The notes beneath the pieces are model-generated. The model did no database searches and was not told the origin of the DNA. It worked only from the letters and a program-made list of their open reading frames with translations. A stretch of DNA of 64,000 bases, taken from Gemmatimonadota bacterium (lineage in GTDB: Bacteria > Gemmatimonadota > Gemmatimonadetes > Longimicrobiales > Gaopeijiaceae). Position numbers and translations under genes: made by a program. How positions within the stretch are numbered: position 1 is the stretch's first letter; each line of letters begins with the position of its first letter. Location of the stretch: the NCBI GenBank assembly GCA_029262115.1, contig JAJCZZ010000053.1, positions 62,001 through 126,000 of the forward strand, written 5' to 3'. This document shows, one piece after another, positions 51,531-59,541 of this stretch.

Positions 51531-52234
51531 GCGACCGGAGGAAGGCCAGCGACCGCGGGCACCACGGCAACCGAACCGGCGCGCAGGAACACCACATCGA
51601 GGTGCGCCGGACCGCGCGCTACTGGACGTTGGGCCCGGCGTCCGGTGCGACATCGTTCTGGCTCGTCCTCCACGGCTACAAGCAGTTGGCACGACGCTTC
51701 CTCCGGCGCTTCGAGCCCATCGACGACGGGCACACGCGGATCGTAGCGGCCGAAGGGCTCTCTCGGTTCTACATCGACAAGGCGCCGGGTCGGCATGGAC
51801 CGGAGTCGGTGGTGGGCGCCACGTGGATGACCCGGGAAGACCGCGACGCCGAGATCGACGACTACGTGGCGTACCTGTCCAGGTTGACGGCCCACGAGCA
51901 TGCGGGGTCGCCGGCCGCTCCGAAGACGCTGCTCGGCTTCTCGCAGGGTGTCGCGACCGCGGCCCGTCTCGCCGTCTTCGGCTCGGTGCGGTTTTCCCGC
52001 CTGATTCTGTGGGGCGATACCCTCCCGCCGGACCTCGACATGGCGGCAACCGCCGTGCGGCTGGGGGGCCTCGAACTGATTCTGGTGCGAGGGAGCACCG
52101 ACGGCGCCGTGGGTGGTGCCCGCGCCGAGGAGGAAGCCCGTCGACTCGACGCCGCGGGGATTGCATACCGGAGGGTCGCGTACCAGGGTGGACATGATGT
52201 CGACGCGGAGGCGCTCCGGGGGTTGGTCGGATAG
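51527..52234 (+). CDS. Phospholipase/carboxylesterase-family hydrolase
   Basis: 235 residues from GTG 51527 (overlaps the rfbC stop). Alpha/beta hydrolase of the PF02230 type: FWLVLHGYKQLA (oxyanion), nucleophile elbow LLGFSQGVATAARL, Asp in RGSTDGAVG, His in YQGGHDVDAEAL. Relatives are small-molecule or acyl-protein esterases. Its 3' end, from GIAYRR to the catalytic His, is partly duplicated about 270 bp downstream. Confidence 0.87.
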   Translation: MSDRRKASDRGHHGNRTGAQEHHIEVRRTARYWTLGPASGATSFWLVLHGYKQLARRFLRRFEPIDDGHTRIVAAEGLSRFYIDKAPGRHGPESVVGATWMTREDRDAEIDDYVAYLSRLTAHEHAGSPAAPKTLLGFSQGVATAARLAVFGSVRFSRLILWGDTLPPDLDMAATAVRLGGLELILVRGSTDGAVGGARAEEEARRLDAAGIAYRRVAYQGGHDVDAEALRGLVG

Positions 52235-52271
52235 CGCACTTGCGGATCCGCCACCGCGTGACGCCGAACGC

Positions 52272-52380
52272 CCGCGACTCCATCACGCCTGACCAGAATT
52301 ATCGCCGGTACGGTTGCAGTGGACCCGGCGTCCCCGCGACTCCATCACGCCTGACCGGAATTATCGCCGGTACGGGTGCA
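52272..52380. repeat. 47-bp direct repeat, two copies
   Basis: Copies at 52272-52318 and 52334-52380 start CCGCGACTCCATCACGCCTG and differ at only two positions. They lie in the 329-bp gene-free convergent junction between the esterase and phosphotransferase genes. Confidence 0.85.
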
Positions 52381-52425
52381 CTCGAGCCGCGCGAAGACGG
52401 GGTGGAAGGGTCGGCCGATCTGGAG

Positions 52426-52490
52426 GGGGATTGCATACCGGAGGGTCGCGTACGACTGCGGACATGACATCGACGCTGGCGCCCTGAAGG
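52426..52490 (+). pseudogene. Duplicated 3' fragment of the esterase gene
   Basis: 28 identical bases (52426-52453 versus 52156-52183) followed by diverged but alignable sequence. The fragment reads GIAYRRVAYDCGHDIDAGAL in the esterase frame, retaining the catalytic His. No start or upstream part is present, so it is a remnant of a partial tandem duplication or of a lost paralogue. Confidence 0.75.
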
Positions 52491-52518
52491 TGCTGGCCCG
52501 GTGGGCCCCGGAGGTTCT

Positions 52519-52634
52519 ACCCCCTCTGCACGCAGGCGCTCGACCACGGCTCGGCCGACGACCTCATGGGCCCTGACCCCCCTCTGCGCGCAAGCGCTCG
52601 ATAATGGTCCGGCCGACGACCTCGTGGGACGTGA
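52519..52634 (-). repeat. 58-bp tandem duplication of the phosphotransferase 3' end
   Basis: Two adjacent copies, about 52519-52576 and 52577-52634. On the minus strand they encode HEVVGRTIIERLRAEGG and HEVVGRAVVERLRAEGV. The second lies beyond the natural stop at 52564-52566. Confidence 0.75.
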
Positions 52635-53455
52635 CCCCGCAGGTGGCGAGTGCCGACCCGAAGAACACGGCCCACCCTCGCGCTTGGCTGACCAGATCTG
52701 CATCGGCCCCGTAGGCATCCATCAAGGACGGAACGGCGTGTTCCCTCTCCCTCGAACAGTGTCCAGGCGCTCGCCAGATCGGTTGCCGGGTCGCCGGCGC
52801 ATAAATCGCCCCAGTCGATGACCCCGGCCAACGAGCCGTTCGCGGTCAGAACATTGTGGGGGTGAAGATCCCCGTGAAGCCAGGTGGTCTCGCGGGCGGG
52901 AAGGGCGTCCAGTCCGTACTGCCAACCACGGCGAAGCGTGGGGCTCGCCGGGGAGCCCGCCCGCTCGACTGCGCCGATACGATCTACGATAAAGTTCGTG
53001 CGCTCCCGGAGCGGACAGCCCCTCACCGAGCTGCGGGGTGCGTCGTCCGGAGCAGGTCCGTGCAACCGACGGAGGAAGCGGGCCACTCGGGTGGCCTGGT
53101 CCTCCGCAAGGGGTTCGTCGGCTGCGGGCGACCCGTGGATCCAGGGAACGATGCTCCATGGAAACGGAAACGAGGGTGCCGGTTGGCCGATGTGAAGCGG
53201 GTCGGGTACCGCCACTGACAGCCGGGCCGCCAACTTGGGCAGCCACCTCTGTTCGTTCCGGAGCAGTTCCGCGGCTGGAGGGCGGCGCGGAAGGCGAAGG
53301 GCCAACCCGTCGCCGAGACGAAACGTGACGTTGTCCCACCCCTCACCCACCCGCTCGACCCGGAGGCTCGCGAGGTCAGGGCGCTCCTCCGCCAGCAGGC
53401 GACCGACCACCGCCTCGTCGATCTCGATCTCTGCCTTGGGCCGCTGCGCATCCAT
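52564..53455 (-). pseudogene. Aminoglycoside-phosphotransferase-family kinase, frameshifted
   Basis: From ATG 53455 the protein is a normal APH/choline-kinase fold: GEGWDNVTFRLGDGLALRLPRR, hinge region WSIVPWIHGSP, catalytic HGDLHPHNVL, Mg-binding VIDWGDLCAGDP and DLASAWTLFEGE. At about 52738-52752 (a G-rich run on the coding strand) one extra base shifts the frame. The correct continuation, EHAVPSLMDAYGADADL and then SQARGWAVFFGSALA, lies in the next frame and ends at 52564. Unless this is a sequence error, the long ORF ends in nonsense and the C-terminal helices are lost. Catalytic residues precede the break. Confidence 0.8.
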
Positions 53456-53547
53456 CCGGAGTTCCGCACAGGACGTTGAAAATCCTCACCCACGTGAGGT
53501 CGGATCCGAACATTCGATCCAGGATTCACCAACGTACGAGGCTAGAA

Positions 53548-53581
53548 GTGTGGTGACTCGAAAGTTCGCGAGCCACCACAC
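53548..53581 (-). terminator. Intrinsic-type terminator of murB
   Basis: On the minus strand, starting on the murB stop codon, the stem GTGTGGTG-x-CTCG pairs with CGAG-x-CACCACAC around an 8-base loop (12 pairs, one mismatch), followed by TTCT. The best-formed terminator hairpin in the window. Confidence 0.7.
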
Positions 53582-54531
53582 TAGAACTCCCCGATGAAGG
53601 AGATCTCGGTCTCGAGGCGGTACCCGGTCTCCTTTTCCACCGTGCTCTGGGCGAGGTCGATCAGGTAGCGGATCTCGGCGGCCGTGGCGCCACCGTGGTT
53701 CACGACAATGTTCGCGTGCCTGTGAAAGATTCCGGCGGCTCCGTGGACGTGACCCTTCAGTCCGCACTGATCGATCAGGCGGCCGGCGCCGACACCCTCG
53801 ATCTTCTGGAAGATCGATCCGGCGGAGGGATACAGCCATAGATCCGGGTGGCGGTCGTCCCGCCACTCGAGGTTGTCCCGCATGACCTGCCGCAGTTCGG
53901 CCTCCGGCGCGGGATCGAGCTTGAACGTGGCCGTGAGGACAATGTCGTCGCGCTCGTGCAGGATGCTCTGGTCGTATCCGAACTCGAAGTAGTCGACGCC
54001 CACCGTCTTGCGATCGCCTTCCTCGGTCAGGAGTTCAGCTTCCTCCACGACCTCCTCGATGAACATCGTCCGCTCCCGCTCCGGGGCGGGGGAGAGGAAG
54101 TGGAGGTTCTGCCAGAGGGCGCCCCCGACCGTGCTGGGAATCCCGACGTAGTGATGCAGCCCGCCGAGATTCCGGCGCACGGTGGCGTTGATCAGATCCG
54201 GGAAGGTGTCGACGCCGCCGCCGGCCCGGACCCGGCGGTCGTCCAGGAATTCGATCCCGCCCGCGCGGTTGTGGATGATCAGACCCCGAAAGCCCTTGTC
54301 GGCCACCAGGATGTTTGCGCCGCGACCGAGCATGAAGTACGGGGTCTCAGTCGCACGCGCGGCGGTCACGGCCTCCGCCAACTCCTCCGGTGTACGGGCG
54401 AGCGTGTAGACATCGGCCGGTCCACCGATGCGGAAGGTGGTGAACGGTGCGAGGACGACATCCCTCTCCAGCCGCCCGGGGTCCATGTGGGCCGACAGGG
54501 CGAGGACGACGGCGTCGCTGGAGGGGGACAT
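53581..54531 (-). CDS. murB: UDP-N-acetylenolpyruvoylglucosamine reductase
   Basis: 316 residues from ATG 54531 (MSPSSDAVV); longer starts add unlikely sequence. FAD-binding TTFRIGGPADVY and FMLGRGANILVADKGFRGLII, then HHYVGIPSTVGGALWQN. The catalytic Ser is in PSAGSIFQKIEG, followed by GRLIDQCGLKG and NIVVNHGGATAAEI; the final Glu lies in LETEISFIGEF. It makes UDP-MurNAc for peptidoglycan with NADPH. Isolated from other mur genes; divergent from the M61 peptidase and closed by a terminator. Confidence 0.94.
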   Translation of the reverse strand: MSPSSDAVVLALSAHMDPGRLERDVVLAPFTTFRIGGPADVYTLARTPEELAEAVTAARATETPYFMLGRGANILVADKGFRGLIIHNRAGGIEFLDDRRVRAGGGVDTFPDLINATVRRNLGGLHHYVGIPSTVGGALWQNLHFLSPAPERERTMFIEEVVEEAELLTEEGDRKTVGVDYFEFGYDQSILHERDDIVLTATFKLDPAPEAELRQVMRDNLEWRDDRHPDLWLYPSAGSIFQKIEGVGAGRLIDQCGLKGHVHGAAGIFHRHANIVVNHGGATAAEIRYLIDLAQSTVEKETGYRLETEISFIGEF

Positions 54532-54668
54532 GAGAGGTCGCTGACAAAGGGGCGTGTCCGGAGCGGTCTCGAAGTTACCCATGCGCCGGGATGGAAGGTA
54601 CCCGACGCGCGGACTACCTTCCGGACGACAACCGTACGCTGTCTTCTGGCTCTCCATCCTGCGTGCCC

Positions 54669-56477
54669 ATGCGATTCGCACCTGCTGCTCTCGCCATCGC
54701 CCTGACCCCGGGGGCGCTCGCCGCCCAGACGGTCCGCTATGAGATCACCTTTCCCAACGCGGCCCACCACGAGGCGGAGATCTCCGTCGAGTACACGGAC
54801 ATCGACCCAGGCGTCCTGGAGCTACGGATGAGCCGGACGTCTCCCGGGCGGTACGCGCTCCACGAGTTCGCCAAGAACGTCTACAACGTGCGGGTGGAAG
54901 GCCTCGACGGGCGGGACGTGTCGGTTACGCGGGCGGACCCGCATCAATGGGACGTTGCGGAGCACGGCGGACGGGTTCGCGTGATGTACACGCTCTATGG
55001 GGATCGCGCCGACGGGACCTACACGGGTATCGACCGGACGCATGGACATCTGAACATGCCCGCGACGTTCATGTGGGCCCGTGGCCTCGAGGCGCGTCCG
55101 ATCGAACTGGCGGTCACGGTCCCCGAGGGTTCCGGGTGGCGGGTTGCGACCCAGTTGGCCCCGACGTCCGACCCGTATCGGTTCACAGCGCCAGACCTGG
55201 CCTACTTCCTGGACAGCCCGACCGAGGTGTCGGACTTCGCGCTCCACGAGTGGGAGGTCGGCGGACCGTCCGGCCCGCAGACCGTACGGGTGGCGCTCCA
55301 CCACACCGGCACGGAGGCTGAAGCGGCAGAATACGTCCGCGCCGCCGAAGCGATCGTGCAGGCGGAAGCCGGCGTGTACGGAACGCTTCCGCGTTTCGAC
55401 TACGGCACGTACACCTTTCTCGCGTGCTACGCGCCGTGGGTGAACGGGGACGGCATGGAGCACCGTAATTCGACCGTGCTGACCAGTTCGGGGAGCCTGG
55501 AGCGCAGCATGACGGGCCTCCTGGGCACCGTCGCGCACGAATTTTTTCATGCCTGGAACATCGAGCGCATCCGGCCGGCAGCGTTGGAGCCGTTCGACTT
55601 CGAGGCGGCGAACATGACCGGGGCGCTGTGGTTCGGCGAAGGCTTCACGTCCTACTACACGAACGTGGCGCTGTGGCGAGCCGGCCTCATCGACGACGAG
55701 CAGTTCGCCGGGCGGCTCGGCGGCACCGTCAACTTCGTGACCAACGCCCCCGGCCGCCGCTTCTTTTCTCCCGTGGAGATGAGCATGCAGGCGCCGTTCG
55801 TCGACGCCGCGGTCTCGATCGACCCGCAGAACCGTAACAACACGTTCATCTCCTACTACACGTGGGGCTCGGCCATCGGCCTCGGCCTCGACCTCACGCT
55901 GCGCACGCGCTTTCCCGGAGTGACCCTCGATCACCTCATGAGGGAGATGTGGCGCCACCACGGCACGCCCGAGATCCCCTATGTGGTGGCCGACATCCAG
56001 GCGGCGCTCGGGGCGGTGACGGGTGATCCGGCGTTCGCGGCCGAGTTCTTCGCCCGCTTCATTCGCGGTCGTGAAATTCCTGATTATGCTGCGCTGCTGG
56101 GGGCCGCCGGCTTCGAGCTGCCGCTGGCGAACCCCGGTCGACCGACACTCGGAGCGGTCCAACTGGCGCCGGTGGAGGGAGGGTTGCGCGTGGTCAACGG
56201 GACACAGATGTCCACGCCGTTGTACGAGGCAGGTGTCGATCGAGGCGACGTCATCCGCTCCGTCGCGGGCCGCAGCGTTACGGAGCCGGCGGAGGTAGCC
56301 AGCGCGTTGGACGGCCGGCGGCCCGGCCAGACCGTGGAGATCCAGTACGAGTCACGCGGCATGGAGTTCACCACACGGGTCCTGCTGGTGGAGGATCCGT
56401 CGCTACGGGGCTCGATCTCACCGGCTGCCGCCACCGAACAGATGCGTTTTCGTGATGAGTGGAGGAGCGGGTCGTGA
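54669..56477 (+). CDS. M61-family glycyl aminopeptidase with PDZ domain
   Basis: 602 residues from ATG 54669 with a signal peptide (MRFAPAALAIALTPGALAAQ). An N-terminal beta domain (about 20-200), then the M61 catalytic domain with HEFFHAWN (HExxH at 290-294), WFGEGFTSYY supplying the Glu ligand, and SYYTWGSAIGLGLDLTLR. The C-terminal PDZ domain (about 490-590) includes TPLYEAGVDRGDVIRSVAG. Secreted peptidase releasing N-terminal Gly/Ala from peptides. Stop overlaps the DinB-like gene start. Confidence 0.9.
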   Translation: MRFAPAALAIALTPGALAAQTVRYEITFPNAAHHEAEISVEYTDIDPGVLELRMSRTSPGRYALHEFAKNVYNVRVEGLDGRDVSVTRADPHQWDVAEHGGRVRVMYTLYGDRADGTYTGIDRTHGHLNMPATFMWARGLEARPIELAVTVPEGSGWRVATQLAPTSDPYRFTAPDLAYFLDSPTEVSDFALHEWEVGGPSGPQTVRVALHHTGTEAEAAEYVRAAEAIVQAEAGVYGTLPRFDYGTYTFLACYAPWVNGDGMEHRNSTVLTSSGSLERSMTGLLGTVAHEFFHAWNIERIRPAALEPFDFEAANMTGALWFGEGFTSYYTNVALWRAGLIDDEQFAGRLGGTVNFVTNAPGRRFFSPVEMSMQAPFVDAAVSIDPQNRNNTFISYYTWGSAIGLGLDLTLRTRFPGVTLDHLMREMWRHHGTPEIPYVVADIQAALGAVTGDPAFAAEFFARFIRGREIPDYAALLGAAGFELPLANPGRPTLGAVQLAPVEGGLRVVNGTQMSTPLYEAGVDRGDVIRSVAGRSVTEPAEVASALDGRRPGQTVEIQYESRGMEFTTRVLLVEDPSLRGSISPAAATEQMRFRDEWRSGS

Positions 56478-56950
56478 GCGGGAGGGCGTTGGGGCCGGCG
56501 CTGGCCGACGTCCTGAGTCGGGAGTGCGAGCGGATCGCGCTCCAGATCGAGGCCTACCCGGACGACGCGTCCGTGTGGAAGCTCGAAGGCTCCGTGAAGA
56601 ACAGCCCCGGCACGCTTGCGTTGCACGTCGTGGGCAATCTGGAGGCCTACATCGGGGCCGGTCTGTGCGGGACCGGGTATGTGCGCGATCGGGAGGCCGA
56701 GTTCGGCGACCGGGACGTGCCTCGCGCCGAGATCACCCGGCGGCTGCGCGCCACGGCGTCCATGCTGCGCGAAAGGTTGGACCAGCTGGATGACGAGACC
56801 TTACTCGCGCCCTACCCGGGCACGGCGCCCGGACGGTTCGCGGAGCTGACGTCCATCGAATTCCTCACCCACCTCACCTGGCACCTCGGCTGGCACGAGG
56901 GGCAGATCGACTACCACCGGAGGATTCTGTTCGGAGGCGACGCGATCTGA
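56474..56950 (+). CDS. DinB-superfamily (DUF1572-like) metal-binding protein
   Basis: 158 residues from GTG 56474 (GTGA overlap; GTG 56459 is an alternative). Four-helix bundle with three likely metal ligands: His in TLALHVVGNLEAYIG, and two in LTHLTWHLGWHEGQIDYH. Bacterial members act as thiol-dependent transferases or are uncharacterised; no partner gene indicates the substrate. Likely co-translated with the M61 peptidase. Confidence 0.82.
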   Translation: MSGRALGPALADVLSRECERIALQIEAYPDDASVWKLEGSVKNSPGTLALHVVGNLEAYIGAGLCGTGYVRDREAEFGDRDVPRAEITRRLRATASMLRERLDQLDDETLLAPYPGTAPGRFAELTSIEFLTHLTWHLGWHEGQIDYHRRILFGGDAI

Positions 56951-56968
56951 GGGGGGCGCGGGCGACCC

Positions 56969-57006
56969 GAGCCGCTCAGCCGGCAGGGCGCCGGAGCCGC
57001 TCAGCC
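56969..57006. repeat. Two copies of GAGCCGCTCAGCC
   Basis: At 56969-56981 and 56994-57006, 25 bp apart, between convergent genes. Similar to the GAGCCGCTGA motifs at 17468-17749. Confidence 0.45.
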
Positions 57007-57025
57007 AGCCCGATGTCCGACGTTC

Positions 57026-59074
57026 TCAGCGTTTCCTCAATACCCGTCCCGGCCGCAGGTCGCGGTAGAGCCCGTCGTCCACCGTCGGCACTCCGTTGAT
57101 CACCACCCACGGAATCCCCACCGGGTACTGGTGGGGCGCCTCGAACGTGGCGCGGTCGGCCACCGTCTCGGGGGAGAAGACGACCAGGTCAGCGAACCAG
57201 CCCTCCCGCACTTCGCCGCGCTCCGCGAGCCCCATCCGGCGGGCGGGCAGCGACGTCATCTTGCGCACCGCATCCTCGAGGGTGAGCACGCCCCGGTCGC
57301 GCACATAGCGCCCGAGCACCCTCGGGAACGTGCCGTACCACCGCGGGTGGGGGTGGCCGATTCCCGGCTGTGTCAGACGTCCGTCCGAGGCGATCATCGT
57401 CCAGGGGTGGGCCATGATCGCTTCGACATCGCCCTCGTCCATCGCGTGGTAGATGGCGCTCGCGCCGCCGCGCCGGACGACCTCGACCACCAGGCGGGCC
57501 CCGTTGGCCGGGGTCGGGGCGACGCCTTCCCGCTCCGCGAAGTCCCGCAACGTCTTCCCTTCCAGCGTGCGGTCCCACTCGACCAGCGCGAACTGGACGC
57601 GGGACAGGTCGTTGCCGCCCCGGTCATTGACGATGTTGAACTCGATGCCGGCCAGGATCGAGTCGGCCAGCGCCGGATCCTCGGCCCGCTGGAGGAACGC
57701 GCCGGTGCCCCCCTCCATGGCCCAGGCGGGAATCAACACGGTGATGCCGGTATAGCTGGCGGTGTAGGGGTACTGGTCGATCATCGCGTCCGTGCCGGCC
57801 GCGCGCGCCGAGTCGACCATCGCCAGGGTCGTGGCCGAGGCGCCCCACATGGGCTGGCCGACCACCTTGTGGTGGGTGAGCACAATTGGAATCCCGGCGC
57901 GGCGGCCGATCTCGAGCGCTTCCGACACCCCGCCGAGAAGCTCGAGGCCCTCCTCCCGCAGGTGGGACGTGTAGAAGCCGCCGGCTTCGGCCGCCGGGCG
58001 TGAGAGTGCCACCACTTCGTCGACCTCCGAGAAGGCGCCCGGCAGATACTTGAGCCCGGTGCTGATGCCCCAGGCCCCTTCCGCCATCGCCTGTGCCACC
58101 ATCGCCTGCATCCGGCGTAGCTCGCCGTCCGTGGGCGCCCGGTTGTCGAGGCCCATGATCTCCCGGCGGATCGTGTTGTGGCCGACCATGAAGCCGACGT
58201 TCATCCCGACGCCCAGCGTCTCGGCGCTGTCAAGGTGCTCCGCGAACGGCCACGGACCGCCTCCGTCCGGCCCACCGAGCGCCGTGGTCACGCCCTGGCG
58301 GACGTGTGTCTCGGCGCCCGGCAGACGGAGCAGGGGATCGAGGTGCGCGTGCAGGTCGACGAAGCCGGGCGCGACGACCAGGCCCGACACGTCCACCACC
58401 CGCGAGGCGAGCCCCCGGTCGAGCGGCCGGGCGGAAACGGCCACAATGCGGTCGCCGCGCACCGCCACGTCGGCCACGAAGCCCGGGGCGCCCGTGCCGT
58501 CGACGACCGTGCCCCCGGTGAAGAGGAGATCGTACGTCGCTCCCTGCCGACGGACGTAGCGGCCGTCGAACGCCACGGACCAGGTCGCGCCGCCGTCCGT
58601 CGAGGTCTCCCAGAGCTGGCGGACCCGTTCGCCCGTGGCGTCCATGGGCGTCCATGTGATCCGCTGCCGGGACGTGGTGCCGTCCGCTCCCACGGTCTCA
58701 CCGGCCATCACCATGGACTCCTCGCGCGCACCACCCTCGAGCCTCAGCAGCAGGCCCCCGTTGTCCGCCCAAGTCTGGTGCCACACGCCTCGGGACACGT
58801 CGAAGATGTTGATGCTCTCGCCCTCATAGCCGCTGGGCGTGGTATATCGCTCGTGGAGAACGCACCCGCCCATCAGACGCCGAATGGTGTTGCGCCCGGC
58901 CAGCGTGCCGTCGGGGAGTTGGACGTCCCACGAGCCCACCCAGAAGTCGAACGCTCGATGGGCGGGGCTGGCGCACGGGGCGCTTTGGCCCACGAGGGTC
59001 GGGGGCAGGGGAAGGAACCCGACGGCACTTAGCAGGACGAGGCCGACGGCGCGGGCGGGGCGGATGCGGGACAT
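57026..59074 (-). CDS. Secreted D-aminoacylase with N-terminal DUF1579-like domain
   Basis: 682 residues; signal peptide ends near TLVGQ. Residues about 35-180 resemble DUF1579 lipocalin-like proteins (HRAFDFWVGSWDVQ, GGCVLHERY, GVWHQTWADNGGLLL). Residues about 185-682 are an N-acyl-D-amino-acid deacylase: LLFTGGTVVDGTGAPG, VAPGFVDLHAHLDP (HxH), SHLREEG, VLTHHKVVG, MIASDGRLTQPGIGHPHPR (catalytic Asp) and GWFADLVVFSPETV. It should release free D-amino acids, complementing the M55 peptidase elsewhere in the window. The fusion of the two parts is uncommon. Divergent from the second blaI-like gene. Confidence 0.86.
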   Translation of the reverse strand: MSRIRPARAVGLVLLSAVGFLPLPPTLVGQSAPCASPAHRAFDFWVGSWDVQLPDGTLAGRNTIRRLMGGCVLHERYTTPSGYEGESINIFDVSRGVWHQTWADNGGLLLRLEGGAREESMVMAGETVGADGTTSRQRITWTPMDATGERVRQLWETSTDGGATWSVAFDGRYVRRQGATYDLLFTGGTVVDGTGAPGFVADVAVRGDRIVAVSARPLDRGLASRVVDVSGLVVAPGFVDLHAHLDPLLRLPGAETHVRQGVTTALGGPDGGGPWPFAEHLDSAETLGVGMNVGFMVGHNTIRREIMGLDNRAPTDGELRRMQAMVAQAMAEGAWGISTGLKYLPGAFSEVDEVVALSRPAAEAGGFYTSHLREEGLELLGGVSEALEIGRRAGIPIVLTHHKVVGQPMWGASATTLAMVDSARAAGTDAMIDQYPYTASYTGITVLIPAWAMEGGTGAFLQRAEDPALADSILAGIEFNIVNDRGGNDLSRVQFALVEWDRTLEGKTLRDFAEREGVAPTPANGARLVVEVVRRGGASAIYHAMDEGDVEAIMAHPWTMIASDGRLTQPGIGHPHPRWYGTFPRVLGRYVRDRGVLTLEDAVRKMTSLPARRMGLAERGEVREGWFADLVVFSPETVADRATFEAPHQYPVGIPWVVINGVPTVDDGLYRDLRPGRVLRKR

Positions 59075-59111
59075 GGCGGCAGCTACTAGATTTATCGTTG
59101 ACGACCGGAGA

Positions 59112-59129
59112 GCACGTGGGGTAACGTGC
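59112..59129. promoter_or_regulatory. Inverted repeat before the second blaI-like gene
   Basis: GCACGT-GGGGTA-ACGTGC, a perfect 6+6+6 inverted repeat 31 bp before the ATG at 59161. It differs from the TTTTAGCA operator of the first BlaI system, so the two repressors probably do not cross-regulate. Confidence 0.45.
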
Positions 59130-59160
59130 GGAACGGACCACGCGTACGACAGGGGAGCCG

Positions 59161-59541
59161 ATGGGAGACGTTTCGTTTACGGACCGGGAACTGGACGTGA
59201 TGGCGGTACTCTGGGAGTGCGGACCTTCGACGGTGGCCGATGTGCGGGATCGTCTCACCGATCCGTTGGCGTACACGACGGTCCTGACGATCCTGCGTAC
59301 GCTGGAAGACAAGGGGCACGTGGGGCACGAGGAGGAGGGGCGCGCGTACCGGTATCACGCGCTTGTCGAACAGGGCGAGGCGCAGGGCAGCGCGCTCGAC
59401 CACCTCACCAGGAAGCTGTTCGCGGGGTCGACCGAGCTCCTCATGACCCACCTCGTTGCGGACCGCGAGCTGTCGGACGACGAGCTCGCCCGCATTCGCC
59501 GTTTGCTCGACGAACGCCTTGGCTCGGGAGGGGATACGTGA
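59161..59541 (+). CDS. BlaI/MecI-family repressor, second copy
   Basis: 126 residues, shaped like the repressor at 24912 but only distantly similar. Winged helix FTDRELDVMAVLWECGPSTVA, LAYTTVLTILRTLEDKGHVGH and YRYHALVEQGEAQ; the C-terminal helix (GSTELLMTHLVADRELSDDEL) is the dimerisation region. The downstream M56 peptidase gene overlaps by 4 bp (GTGA), the normal sensor-repressor arrangement. Confidence 0.91.
   Translation: MGDVSFTDRELDVMAVLWECGPSTVADVRDRLTDPLAYTTVLTILRTLEDKGHVGHEEEGRAYRYHALVEQGEAQGSALDHLTRKLFAGSTELLMTHLVADRELSDDELARIRRLLDERLGSGGDT

Noticed and set aside
52517-52750. Natural C-terminus of the phosphotransferase in the original frame
   Set aside because: That sequence is Arg-rich nonsense, whereas the neighbouring frame gives the helices expected of the family.
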